Source: Streptomyces sp. NBC_00670
GTDB lineage: Bacteria > Actinomycetota > Actinomycetes > Streptomycetales > Streptomycetaceae
DNA length: 64,000 bases
Assembly (NCBI RefSeq): GCF_036226765.1
Contig: NZ_CP109017.1
Coordinates: forward strand, 5,209,001 to 5,273,000
Direction: 5' to 3'
Made by a program: the position numbers and the translations under genes. Shown here one piece after another: positions 28,468 through 36,237 of the stretch (position 1 is the stretch's first letter; every line of letters begins with the position of its first letter). Below the pieces are notes generated by a model. It was not told where the DNA came from. It did not search any database and saw only the letters and a list, made by a program, of their open reading frames with translations.

Positions 28468-28531
28468 CATGTACATGCCTGAACGGGAGAGCGCAGAGTC
28501 GTCCCGCACGCCCGATCGAACGATCGATCGG
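28468..28531. promoter_or_regulatory. Palindromes in the M1 peptidase promoter region
   Basis: Two elements lie between the ABC operon and the peptidase gene. CATGTACATG is a perfect 10-bp palindrome (28468-28477). CCGATCGA and TCGATCGG are perfect 8-bp arms around ACGA (28512-28531). Either could be an operator or an mRNA hairpin. No regulator is assigned. Confidence 0.35.
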
Positions 28532-28554
28532 CCCACGCGCGAAAGGGACGACCC

Positions 28555-29949
28555 ATGGCACTCTCCCGTTCGGCACGTCTGCTGACCCTCGCCACCGCGG
28601 CGGCCTCCTTCCTCGTCGTCGCCGCCGGTGCGCACCCCGCCCCCGGCGCCCCCGGCATCGGTGACAGCTACTTCCCCCAGCTCGGCAACGGCGGCTTCGA
28701 CGCCCGCCACTACGACCTGAGCGTCGCCTACGACCCGGACACCGACCGCCTCGACGGACGGACCACCCTCACCGCCCGGGCCACCCAGAACCTCTCCTCC
28801 TTCGACCTCGACCTGCAGAAGCTGGAGGTCACCCGCGTCGACGTCAACGGCAGACGTGCGACGTTCGCCCGCGAGGGGCACGAGATCCGCATCACCCCGC
28901 GCTCGCCCCTCGCCAAGGGCCGCACCTTCACCGTCTCCGTCACCTACGGCGGCATACCCGAGCCGCTGGGCGGGCCCATCGTCTTCGGCTCCTCCTACGG
29001 GTGGATGAAGACCGACGACGGCGTCTTCGTGGCCTGCGAGCCCAACGCCGCCTCCACGTGGTTCCCCTCCAGCGACCACCCCTCCGACAAGGCCACCTAC
29101 GACATCCGCATCAAGGCCCCGCGCGGCCTGACCGGCGTCTCCAACGGACGGCTGGTCTCCACCCGGGACCGCGGCGACTCCACCTACGCCCACTGGCGCG
29201 AGAGCCGGCCCATGGCCTCCTACCTGGCCACCGCCACCATCGGGAAGTTCGACGTCAGGACGGGCCGCACCCCCGCCGGCACCCCGATCTACGTCGCCGT
29301 CGACCCGGTCCTGAAGAACAGCAACAACGTCGACGTCTACGCCGTCACCGCCGAGGCGACGGACTACTGGTCCGAGGTCTTCGGTCCGTACCCCTTCGAG
29401 GAGACCGGGGCGATCGTCGACGACATGCCCCAGGCCGGCTTCTCGCTGGAGGTGCAGTCCAAGCCCGCCTACTCGGCCGTCCGCAGTGCGTCGACCATCG
29501 TGCACGAGCTGGCCCACCAGTGGTTCGGCGACTCCGTCTCCGTCAAGCACTGGAAGGACATCTGGCTCAACGAGGGCTTCGCCACCTACGCCCAGTGGCT
29601 GTGGGCCGAGCACCAGGGCACCCGCTCGGCGCACGACTCCTTCCTCGCCGACTACGACTCCCGCCCGGCGGACAGCGCGTTCTGGCAGGTGAAGGTGGCC
29701 GACCCGCAGCGCGACACCATGTTCGCCTCCGCCGTCTACGACCGGGGCGCGATGACCCTCCAGGTGCTGCGCGAACGCATCGGCGACCGGGCCTTCTTCC
29801 GGCTGCTGCCCGCCTGGACCCGGCTGCACCGCTACGGCAACGCGGAGACGGCCGACTTCGTCCGCCTCGCCGAGAAGATCTCCGGGCAGCGGCTCGTCGA
29901 CCTCTTCGACACCTGGCTCTACTCCACGGGCAGGCCCGAGCTCTCCTAG
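28555..29949 (+). CDS. Secreted M1-family zinc metallopeptidase
   Basis: Predicted 464-residue aminopeptidase-type enzyme. A signal peptide covers about residues 1-32 (RSARLLTLATAAASFLVVAAGA). The beta-sandwich N-domain follows, then the catalytic motif HELAHQWFG (about residue 317) with the third ligand in NEGFATYAQWLW 18 residues on. The gene is shorter than PepN because it lacks the C-terminal helical domain, as in other small actinobacterial M1 enzymes. ATG 28555 has a GAAAGGGA box. It lies directly after the peptide importer, so extracellular peptide release and uptake may be linked. Confidence 0.93.
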   Translation: MALSRSARLLTLATAAASFLVVAAGAHPAPGAPGIGDSYFPQLGNGGFDARHYDLSVAYDPDTDRLDGRTTLTARATQNLSSFDLDLQKLEVTRVDVNGRRATFAREGHEIRITPRSPLAKGRTFTVSVTYGGIPEPLGGPIVFGSSYGWMKTDDGVFVACEPNAASTWFPSSDHPSDKATYDIRIKAPRGLTGVSNGRLVSTRDRGDSTYAHWRESRPMASYLATATIGKFDVRTGRTPAGTPIYVAVDPVLKNSNNVDVYAVTAEATDYWSEVFGPYPFEETGAIVDDMPQAGFSLEVQSKPAYSAVRSASTIVHELAHQWFGDSVSVKHWKDIWLNEGFATYAQWLWAEHQGTRSAHDSFLADYDSRPADSAFWQVKVADPQRDTMFASAVYDRGAMTLQVLRERIGDRAFFRLLPAWTRLHRYGNAETADFVRLAEKISGQRLVDLFDTWLYSTGRPELS

Positions 29950-30028
29950 ACGCCCACTATGTAAGACGTTTTCGGTCGTGGGCCTTGTTTTGGAAGGTCC
30001 ACGGCTGGAAGCGAGTAAGAATGGAAGG

Positions 30029-30769
30029 GTGCTCCAGCAACTGTTCAGCCCGTCCGTCCAGCACACGCTGGACCTCGTCGGCATCTTCGTCTTCGCGATC
30101 TCCGGTGCGCTGCTGGCCGTGCGCAAGAACTTCGACGTCTTCGGCATCGCCGTGCTCGCGGAGGTCACCGCGCTCGGCGGCGGCCTCTTCCGCGATCTGA
30201 TCATCGGTGCCGTGCCGCCGGCCGCCTTCACCGACAAGGGGTACTTCGTCACCCCGCTCTGCGCCGCGCTGCTGGTCTTCTTCCTCCACCCGCAGGTGGA
30301 GCGGATCCAGGGCGCGGTCAACGTCTTCGACGCGGCCGGTCTCGGCCTGTTCTGCGTCGCCGGCACGACGAAGGCGTACGAGTACGGGCTCAACCTCACC
30401 GCCTCGGCCGCGCTCGGGCTGGCCACCGCGGTGGGCGGGGGAGTGCTGCGGGACGTCCTCGCCAACGAGGTGCCCTCGCTGCTGCGCTGGGACCGCGATC
30501 TGTACGCGGTGCCGGCGATCGTCGGCGCGTGCATGGTCGCCGTCTTCCTCCACTACGACGTGCTGACCGCGTTCACCACGGCGTTCGCGGTGACCACGGC
30601 CTTCGTCCTGCGGCTGCTCGCCCTGCGCTTCCACTGGCGGGCCCCGCGGGCGTGGAACCGGCGCTCGACGGTGCGGGAGGTGCCGGAGGAGGCCTCCACG
30701 CCGGCCGGGGCCGGCGAGCCGGGCGCGTCGGCGGCCGAGGCGGGCGAACGAGAGAAAGCTACCGCTTAG
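30029..30769 (+). CDS. UPF0126/TRIC-type cation channel protein
   Basis: Predicted 246-residue membrane protein of the YicG/TRIC family, with two repeats of three helices. Each repeat contains a G-rich/RD motif: ALGGGLFRDLIIG and AVGGGVLRDVLANEVP. The family includes K+-permeable trimeric channels. GTG 30029 (VLQQLFSPS) is chosen because homologues start there; a longer frame from 29978 has no ribosome site. The C-terminal 40 residues are polar and Ala/Glu-rich. Confidence 0.88.
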   Translation: MLQQLFSPSVQHTLDLVGIFVFAISGALLAVRKNFDVFGIAVLAEVTALGGGLFRDLIIGAVPPAAFTDKGYFVTPLCAALLVFFLHPQVERIQGAVNVFDAAGLGLFCVAGTTKAYEYGLNLTASAALGLATAVGGGVLRDVLANEVPSLLRWDRDLYAVPAIVGACMVAVFLHYDVLTAFTTAFAVTTAFVLRLLALRFHWRAPRAWNRRSTVREVPEEASTPAGAGEPGASAAEAGEREKATA

Positions 30770-30794
30770 TATTTGCCTGTTGTACGGTTCTTCC

Positions 30795-31673
30795 ATGTCA
30801 GACGCACCCACCGCACCGCCCGTCGCTCCCGCCGCCCGGGCCACGATCGGCGACAGCGAGTTCGACCGGGACACCCGGGTCACCCGACGCGACCCCGACG
30901 TCCCCGGTGTCTACGACATCGACCTCTCCGCCGGCTGGACGATCCTGAACGCGGTCAACGGCGGCTATCTCCTCGCGGTCCTCGGCCGCGCCCTCGCGGA
31001 CACGCTGCCGCACGCCGACCCGTTCACCGTCTCCGCGCACTACCTCACCGCCTCCCGCCCCGGCCCCTCGGTTGTCCGCACGGACGTCGTCCGCACCGGC
31101 CGCACCCTCTCCACCGGCCAGGCCTCCCTCTTCCAGTACGACGACGAGGGGCGGGAGGTCGAGCGGATCCGCGTCCTCGCCTCCTACGGCGACCTGGACG
31201 CCCTCCCCGACGACGTCCGCACCTCCGCCGAGCCGCCCGCGATCCCGCCGCCCGACCAGTGCTTCGGCTCCGGCGACTCGCCCACCCCGGTCTTCGGCGC
31301 CTCGACGTTCACCGAGCGGGTGACGGCCCGGGTGGACCCCGCGACCCTGGGCTGGGCGCTGGGCTCCCCGTCCGGCAAGGGCGAGATGCGCGCCTGGTTC
31401 GGCCTGGCCGACGGCCGCGACGCCGACCCGCTCTCGCTGCTGCTGGCGGTCGACGCGCTGCCCCCGACCGCCTTCGAACTCGGCCTCTCCGGCTGGGTCC
31501 CCACCGTCGAACTCACCGTCCACGTCCGCGCCCGCCCGGCCCCCGGCCCGCTGCGGGTCTCGATCACCACCCGCAACCTGGCCGGCGGCTTCCTGGAGGA
31601 GGACGCCGAGGTCTGGGACGCCTCCGACCGCCTGGTCGCCCAGTCCCGCCAACTGGCGAGGGTGCGGCTGTAG
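30795..31673 (+). CDS. Acyl-CoA thioesterase family protein (double hot-dog)
   Basis: Predicted 292-residue thioesterase-superfamily protein. The first hot-dog unit shows GWTILNAVNGGYLLAVLGRAL and FTVSAHYLTASRPGPSVVRTDVVR; the second shows SLLLAVDALPPTAFELGLSGWVPTVELTVHVRARP. ATG 30795 (MSDAPT) lies 25 bp past the channel gene stop. It converges on the TetR gene 16 bp away. It may hydrolyse acyl-CoA esters; the substrate is unknown. Confidence 0.8.
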   Translation: MSDAPTAPPVAPAARATIGDSEFDRDTRVTRRDPDVPGVYDIDLSAGWTILNAVNGGYLLAVLGRALADTLPHADPFTVSAHYLTASRPGPSVVRTDVVRTGRTLSTGQASLFQYDDEGREVERIRVLASYGDLDALPDDVRTSAEPPAIPPPDQCFGSGDSPTPVFGASTFTERVTARVDPATLGWALGSPSGKGEMRAWFGLADGRDADPLSLLLAVDALPPTAFELGLSGWVPTVELTVHVRARPAPGPLRVSITTRNLAGGFLEEDAEVWDASDRLVAQSRQLARVRL

Positions 31674-31689
31674 GGGGACCCGTGGGCCC

Positions 31690-32415
31690 TCAGCCGTCCA
31701 GCCAGTGACGTCGGCCGATGCTGATGAGCCGCAACTGGCGGGCGGCCACCCGGGCCACGCGGTCGCGCGCGCGGCCGGCCGCGTCCCGCTGCTCGGCGGT
31801 CGTGGCTCCCTCGGTCCCCTCGGTCCCCTCCGCCCCTTCGGTTTCTTCGGATCCTTCCGCCTCTTCCGTCTCTTCCGCCTCACTGGCCTCCAGGAAGAGT
31901 GAGGCCGTCACCAGCATCTGGTCGACGTAGAGCTCCGCGAGCATCAGCAGGTCGTCGTCGCTCCAGCCCGCGGACTCCGGCTGCCCGGCGAGCTCGCCGC
32001 GCACCTCCTCGGCGAACCGGGCCAGTTCCCGGCGTATCGCCTCCCGCACCGGCGCCACCCCGCCGTGCCGCTCACGGGCGACGAACCGCACGTGCGCGGG
32101 GTGCGCCTCCACGTGCCGGGAGATCAACTCGACGGCGCGGGCGATGCGTTCCTCGCTGTCGCCGGGGACGGACACCGTCGCGCCGATCATCGGGTGCAGC
32201 GAGCCGAGCGCCTCCTCGACGAGCGCGACGCCGAGGTCGGCCGTCGAACGGAAGTGCCGGTAGAAGGCGGTCGGTGCGACCCCCACCGCCCGCGTGACCT
32301 CCCGCAGCCCCAGGCTGCTCAGGCTCTGCTCCTCCAGCAGCCCGAGCGCGGCGTCCAGGAGCGCCCGGCGGGTCCTCTGCTTCTGGGCCTGGCGGACACC
32401 GAAAGTGTGACTCAT
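31690..32415 (-). CDS. TetR-family regulator with acidic repeat insertion
   Basis: Predicted 241-residue repressor. The N-terminal HTH is RRALLDAALGLLEEQSLSSLGLREVTRAVGVAPTAFYRHF, followed by a FabR/fatty-acid-type ligand domain. Residues about 176-206 are a low-complexity run of Glu/Ala/Thr/Gly (EAEETEEAEGSEETEGAEGT) made of degenerate 9-nt repeats. Two matching inverted repeats in the divergent promoter region (32422 and 32479) are likely operators. The neighbouring thioesterase suggests a lipid-related signal, but this is inference. Confidence 0.9.
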   Translation of the reverse strand: MSHTFGVRQAQKQRTRRALLDAALGLLEEQSLSSLGLREVTRAVGVAPTAFYRHFRSTADLGVALVEEALGSLHPMIGATVSVPGDSEERIARAVELISRHVEAHPAHVRFVARERHGGVAPVREAIRRELARFAEEVRGELAGQPESAGWSDDDLLMLAELYVDQMLVTASLFLEASEAEETEEAEGSEETEGAEGTEGTEGATTAEQRDAAGRARDRVARVAARQLRLISIGRRHWLDG

Positions 32416-32421
32416 GCCATG

Positions 32422-32434
32422 CAGTTAACAACTG
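32422..32434. promoter_or_regulatory. Candidate TetR operator 1
   Basis: CAGTTAACAACTG is a CAGTT-N3-AACTG inverted repeat 7 bp before the TetR start. It is placed to autorepress the gene. A close copy lies 57 bp away. Confidence 0.65.
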
Positions 32435-32478
32435 TTCTCCGTACTTGGAAAGTCATGAGTCGCCCTAGACTGGGAAGT

Positions 32479-32491
32479 CAGTGAACAACTG
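32479..32491. promoter_or_regulatory. Candidate TetR operator 2
   Basis: CAGTGAACAACTG matches operator 1 at 12 of 13 positions. It lies 36 bp before the small membrane protein gene at 32528, suggesting the regulator controls both directions. Confidence 0.6.
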
Positions 32492-32527
32492 TAATCCGCA
32501 ACGGTTCACCGAAGGGGGTCCCGTCCC

Positions 32528-32695
32528 ATGCTGCTCCTCGTCGCCGCACTCCTGCTGCTGGGCACCGTGCTCGGCACCGTCGCCCACGCCCCGCTCCCCG
32601 TCACCCTCGTCGCCGCGGGCGTCATCGCGCTCTGGCTCACGGTCTTCGCCGTCCGCGAGCGGTACGGGCGCCGGCGCCACACCTCGGCGCACTGA
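32528..32695 (+). CDS. Small two-helix membrane protein, 55 residues
   Basis: A short frame beginning MLLLVAALLLLGTVLGTVAH, with a second hydrophobic stretch (VTLVAAGVIALWLTVFAV) and a basic tail (RERYGRRRHTSAH). GAAGGGGG lies at a workable distance before ATG 32528. It is divergent from TetR with an operator-like repeat in between. Composition and the ribosome site support a real gene; no family name. Confidence 0.7.
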   Translation: MLLLVAALLLLGTVLGTVAHAPLPVTLVAAGVIALWLTVFAVRERYGRRRHTSAH

Positions 32696-32736
32696 CGTCC
32701 GCCGTCCACCTCCAACCGTCTGGAGCTGACCGCACC

Positions 32737-33003
32737 ATGGAACTCACCGCCACACCGACCCGGCGCACCGGCAAGCGGGACACCGACGGCATGGCCGTGG
32801 CGTCCTTCGTCCTCGGCCTGCTCGGCCTGCTGGTCCTCAACCTCTTCCTGGGCCCCATCGCCATCGTCCTGGCGTCGGTCGCGCTCTGGCGAGGCACCAA
32901 GCGCCCGGGCCGAGCGATCCTCGGCCTCACCCTGGGTGTGGCCGACCTGATCGTCCTGGTCACCTTGATGCAGGCCGACAACACGGTCTCCTGGAGCTTC
33001 TGA
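32737..33003 (+). CDS. DUF4190-like small membrane protein
   Basis: Predicted 88-residue protein: a polar N-terminus, then two helices (MAVASFVLGLLGLLVLNLFLGPIAIVLASVALW and AILGLTLGVADLIVLVTLM). The MAVASFVLGLLGL and GRAILGLTLGVADL pattern is typical of DUF4190 proteins. It follows the 55-residue protein by 41 bp and may be co-transcribed. Confidence 0.75.
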   Translation: MELTATPTRRTGKRDTDGMAVASFVLGLLGLLVLNLFLGPIAIVLASVALWRGTKRPGRAILGLTLGVADLIVLVTLMQADNTVSWSF

Positions 33004-33078
33004 CCGGGGCACTCGTCGCCAACCCCCACCCACCGCCCGCCAAAGCGAGCGCGGCGCCCCCGTAGAATTCGCCTCACC

Positions 33079-34248
33079 ATGGCATACCTCGACCACGCCG
33101 CCACCACGCCCATGCTCCCCGAGGCCGCGGCGGCGCTGACCGCCCAGCTCGGGATCACCGGCAACGCGTCCTCCCTCCACGCATCCGGCCGCAGGGCCCG
33201 CCGCACGGTCGAGGAGTCCCGCGAATCCCTCGCCGAGGCGCTCGGCGCCCGCCCCAGCGAGGTCGTGTTCACCTCCGGCGGCACCGAGGCCGACAACCTC
33301 GCCGTCAAGGGCCTGTACTGGTCCCGCCGCGCCGCCGACCCCCGCCGCACCCGCGTCCTCGCCAGCCCCGTCGAGCACCACGCCGTCCTGGACGCCGTCC
33401 ACTGGCTCGGCGAACGCGAGGGCGCCACCGTCGAGTACCTCCCCGTCGACACCTACGGCAGGGTCCACCCCGAGGCGCTGCGCGAGGCCCTCGCCCGCAA
33501 CCCCCAGGACGTGGCGCTCGCCACGGTCATGTGGGCCAACAACGAGATCGGCACCCTCTTCCCGGTCACCGAACTGGCCGAGGTGGCGCGGGAGTTCGAC
33601 GTGCCGCTGCACGCCGACGCCGTCCAGGCCTTCGGCCAGGTCCCGGTGGACTTCGCCGCCTCCGGCCTCGCCGCGATGACCGTCTCCGGTCACAAGATCG
33701 GCGGCCCGTACGGCATCGGCGCGCTGGTCCTCGGCCGTGACCAGGACCCCGTCCCCGTGCTGCACGGCGGCGGCCAGGAGCGGCACGTGCGCTCCGGCAC
33801 GCTCGACGTACCCGCGATCGCCTCCTTCGCCGTCGCGGGCCGGCTCGCCGCCGAGCGGCGCGAGGAGTTCGCCCGGGAGATCGGCGCCCTGCGCGACCAG
33901 CTCGTCGACGCCGTCCGGACGGCCGTCCCCGACGCGCTTCTCGGCGGCGACCCCGCTCCGGGGGGCCGGCTGCCCGCCAACGCGCACTTCACCTTCCCCG
34001 GCTGCGAGGGCGACTCCCTGCTGCTCCTGCTGGACGCCCAGGGCATCGAGTGCTCCACCGGCTCCGCCTGCACGGCGGGCGTCGCCCAGCCCAGCCACGT
34101 CCTCCTCGCCACCGGCACCGACCCCGACCTCGCCCGCGGCACCCTGCGCTTCTCCCTCGGCCACACGTCCACCGAGGCCGACGTGGCGGCCGTCGCCAAG
34201 GCGATCGGCCCGGCCGTGGAACGCGCCCGCACGGCGGGCCTCACATAA
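33079..34248 (+). CDS. Cysteine desulfurase (IscS/NifS family)
   Basis: Predicted 389-residue PLP enzyme releasing sulfane sulfur from cysteine. Landmarks are YLDHAATTPM at the N-terminus, FTSGGTEADNLA, HADAVQAFGQ, the PLP Lys in SGHKIGGPYGIGAL, and the catalytic loop STGSACTAG. ATG 33079 is 75 bp after the DUF4190 gene. mnmA lies downstream on the same strand, so tRNA 2-thiolation is the probable sulfur destination; Fe-S assembly is an alternative. Confidence 0.95.
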   Translation: MAYLDHAATTPMLPEAAAALTAQLGITGNASSLHASGRRARRTVEESRESLAEALGARPSEVVFTSGGTEADNLAVKGLYWSRRAADPRRTRVLASPVEHHAVLDAVHWLGEREGATVEYLPVDTYGRVHPEALREALARNPQDVALATVMWANNEIGTLFPVTELAEVAREFDVPLHADAVQAFGQVPVDFAASGLAAMTVSGHKIGGPYGIGALVLGRDQDPVPVLHGGGQERHVRSGTLDVPAIASFAVAGRLAAERREEFAREIGALRDQLVDAVRTAVPDALLGGDPAPGGRLPANAHFTFPGCEGDSLLLLLDAQGIECSTGSACTAGVAQPSHVLLATGTDPDLARGTLRFSLGHTSTEADVAAVAKAIGPAVERARTAGLT

Positions 34249-34268
34249 CTCGCGTCAAGCCCGGTCGC

Positions 34269-34967
34269 CTACGCCGCGGCGGCCGTACGCGCCCTGCGCA
34301 CCAGCTTCATGTACCGGTCCCAGTCCCAGTACCGCCCGGGATCGGTGTGGTCCGTGCCCGGCACCTCCACATGGCCGATGATGTGCGTGCGGTCGACGGG
34401 TATCGCGTACCGCGCGCAGATCGCCGCCGTCAGCCGCGCCGACGCCTCGTACATCGCGTCCGTGAACGAGGACGCCTTCTCCACGAAGCCCTCGTGCTCT
34501 ATGCCGATGCTCCGCTCGTTGTACTTCCGGTTGCCCGCGTGGAACGCCACGTCCAGTTCGCGGATCATCTGCGCGACATGGCCGTCCTTGCGTATGACGT
34601 AGTGCGCCGCCGCCTTGTGCGAGGGGTCCTGGAAGACGTTGACCGCGCTGCTGTAGCTGCCCTGGGTGACGTGGATGATCACCCGGTCGATGGGGTAGTC
34701 GTCGGGCCGGTCCGCCCGCCGCAGATTGGCGGAGGCGGCGGCTATCCACTGGGCGCCCCGGTAGTCGACCGCGCCGCCCTCGCGCGGCCGCTCCACGCCC
34801 GGCAGCCGCCACCACAGGTGCGACAGCTCGTCCCGGGCCAGTACGACCGTGCCCAGCGCGGCCGCCGCGCCGCCGACGAGCAGCGCCCGCCGCCCGAGCC
34901 GCCGGTCGCCGTCGTCCTCGGACGTCCGCGGGCGCTCCGTCTTCTCCTCCGTCTGTTCAGCCCCCAT
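34269..34967 (-). CDS. N-acetylmuramoyl-L-alanine amidase (amidase_2/PGRP fold), Tat-exported
   Basis: Predicted 232-residue enzyme cleaving the stem peptide from muramic acid. A GRRALLVGGAAAALGTVVLA segment fits a twin-arginine signal. The amidase_2 zinc ligands appear as RVIIHVTQG, SIGIEHEG and VPGTDHTDPG. Motifs SSAVNVFQDPSHKAAAHYVI and GNRKYNERSIGIEHEGF are typical. ATG 34967 has no strong ribosome site. It sits on the opposite strand between cysteine desulfurase and mnmA, ending 20 bp from the former's stop. Confidence 0.9.
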   Translation of the reverse strand: MGAEQTEEKTERPRTSEDDGDRRLGRRALLVGGAAAALGTVVLARDELSHLWWRLPGVERPREGGAVDYRGAQWIAAASANLRRADRPDDYPIDRVIIHVTQGSYSSAVNVFQDPSHKAAAHYVIRKDGHVAQMIRELDVAFHAGNRKYNERSIGIEHEGFVEKASSFTDAMYEASARLTAAICARYAIPVDRTHIIGHVEVPGTDHTDPGRYWDWDRYMKLVRRARTAAAA

Positions 34968-35027
34968 GTACGGGAGAACGGATATCCGGGGGTTCCGGTT
35001 CCCGCCGACCCGTACCCTGGAGGGGCT

Positions 35028-36161
35028 ATGACTGACGACACCCCGCAGCGCCCCCGCCCCCTTCGCGTCCTCGCCGCCATGTCCGGCGGGGTCGACTCCG
35101 CCGTCGCCGCCGCCCGCGCCGCGGAAGCGGGCCACGACGTCACCGGCGTCCACCTCGCGCTCTCCGCGAACCCGCAGTCGTTCCGTACGGGCGCGCGGGG
35201 CTGTTGCACCATCGAGGACTCGCGGGACGCCCGCCGCGCCGCGGACGTCATCGGCATCCCGTTCTACGTCTGGGACCTCGCCGAGCGGTTCCGCGAGGAC
35301 GTGGTGGAGGACTTCGTCGCCGAGTACGAGGCCGGCCGCACCCCCAACCCCTGTCTGCGCTGCAACGAGAGGATCAAGTTCGCCGCGCTGCTCGACAAGG
35401 CGCTCGCGCTCGGCTTCGACGCGGTCTGCACCGGCCACTACGCCCAGGTGATCCTGCGCGAGGACGGCACCCGCGAACTGCACCGCGCCTCCGACATGGC
35501 CAAGGACCAGTCGTACGTCCTCGGCGTGCTGGACGACAGGCAGCTCGCCCACGCCATGTTCCCGCTCGGCGACACGGTGACGACGAAGGACGAGATCCGC
35601 GCGGAGGCCGAGCGCCGGGGCCTGGCCGTGGCCAGGAAGCCCGACTCGCACGACATCTGCTTCATCGCCGACGGCGACACCCAGGGCTTCCTCGCGAACC
35701 GCCTGGGCCGGGCGGAGGGCGACATCGTCGACGAGTCCGGCGCCAAGGTGGGCAGCCACGAGGGCGCTTACGGGTTCACCATCGGCCAGCGCAAGGGCCT
35801 GCGCCTGGGCACCCCGGCCGCCGACGGCAAGCCGCGCTACGTCCTGGACATCTCCCCGGTGACGAACACGGTCACGGTCGGCCCGGCCGCCGCCCTGGAC
35901 GTCGACGCCCTCACCGCCGTCAAGCCCCGCTGGTGCGGCGCGGCCCCCTCGGGCCCCGGCACCTACACGGCCCAACTCCGCGCCCACGGCGGCGAGACGG
36001 AGGTGACGGCCGAGCTGGTGGACGGCCTCCTGGAGGTCGCCTTCACCGCCCCCGTCCGCGGCGTCGCCCCCGGCCAGGCCATCGTCCTGTACGACGGCAC
36101 ACGGGTCGTCGGCTCCGCCACGATCGCCTCGACGCGGCGGGCGACGGCGGCGGTGGGCTGA
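35028..36161 (+). CDS. mnmA: tRNA-specific 2-thiouridylase
   Basis: Predicted 377-residue enzyme adding sulfur to U34 of Lys, Glu and Gln tRNAs. The PP-loop SGGVDSAVAA is near residue 18; the catalytic Cys pair is in GRTPNPCLRCNERIKF (about residue 109) and DSHDICFIADGD (about 206); FTIGQRKGL is the conserved tRNA-contact segment. ATG 35028 follows GGAGGGG. Actinobacterial in that it pairs with a dedicated cysteine desulfurase upstream. A bidirectional hairpin follows. Confidence 0.96.
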   Translation: MTDDTPQRPRPLRVLAAMSGGVDSAVAAARAAEAGHDVTGVHLALSANPQSFRTGARGCCTIEDSRDARRAADVIGIPFYVWDLAERFREDVVEDFVAEYEAGRTPNPCLRCNERIKFAALLDKALALGFDAVCTGHYAQVILREDGTRELHRASDMAKDQSYVLGVLDDRQLAHAMFPLGDTVTTKDEIRAEAERRGLAVARKPDSHDICFIADGDTQGFLANRLGRAEGDIVDESGAKVGSHEGAYGFTIGQRKGLRLGTPAADGKPRYVLDISPVTNTVTVGPAAALDVDALTAVKPRWCGAAPSGPGTYTAQLRAHGGETEVTAELVDGLLEVAFTAPVRGVAPGQAIVLYDGTRVVGSATIASTRRATAAVG

Positions 36162-36191
36162 GCCCGGCCCACGGTTCCCGGAGAACGGAAG

Positions 36192-36224
36192 GCGGCCGCC
36201 CGCGCGCCGTGCGCGGGCGGCCGC
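36192..36224. terminator. Bidirectional hairpin terminator
   Basis: Arms 36192-36204 and 36212-36224 are exact 13-bp complements, extendable by one pair, with a short loop. It lies between the convergent mnmA and the gene at 36238, where a shared terminator is expected. Confidence 0.8.
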
Positions 36225-36237
36225 TCCCCTCGCCGGG

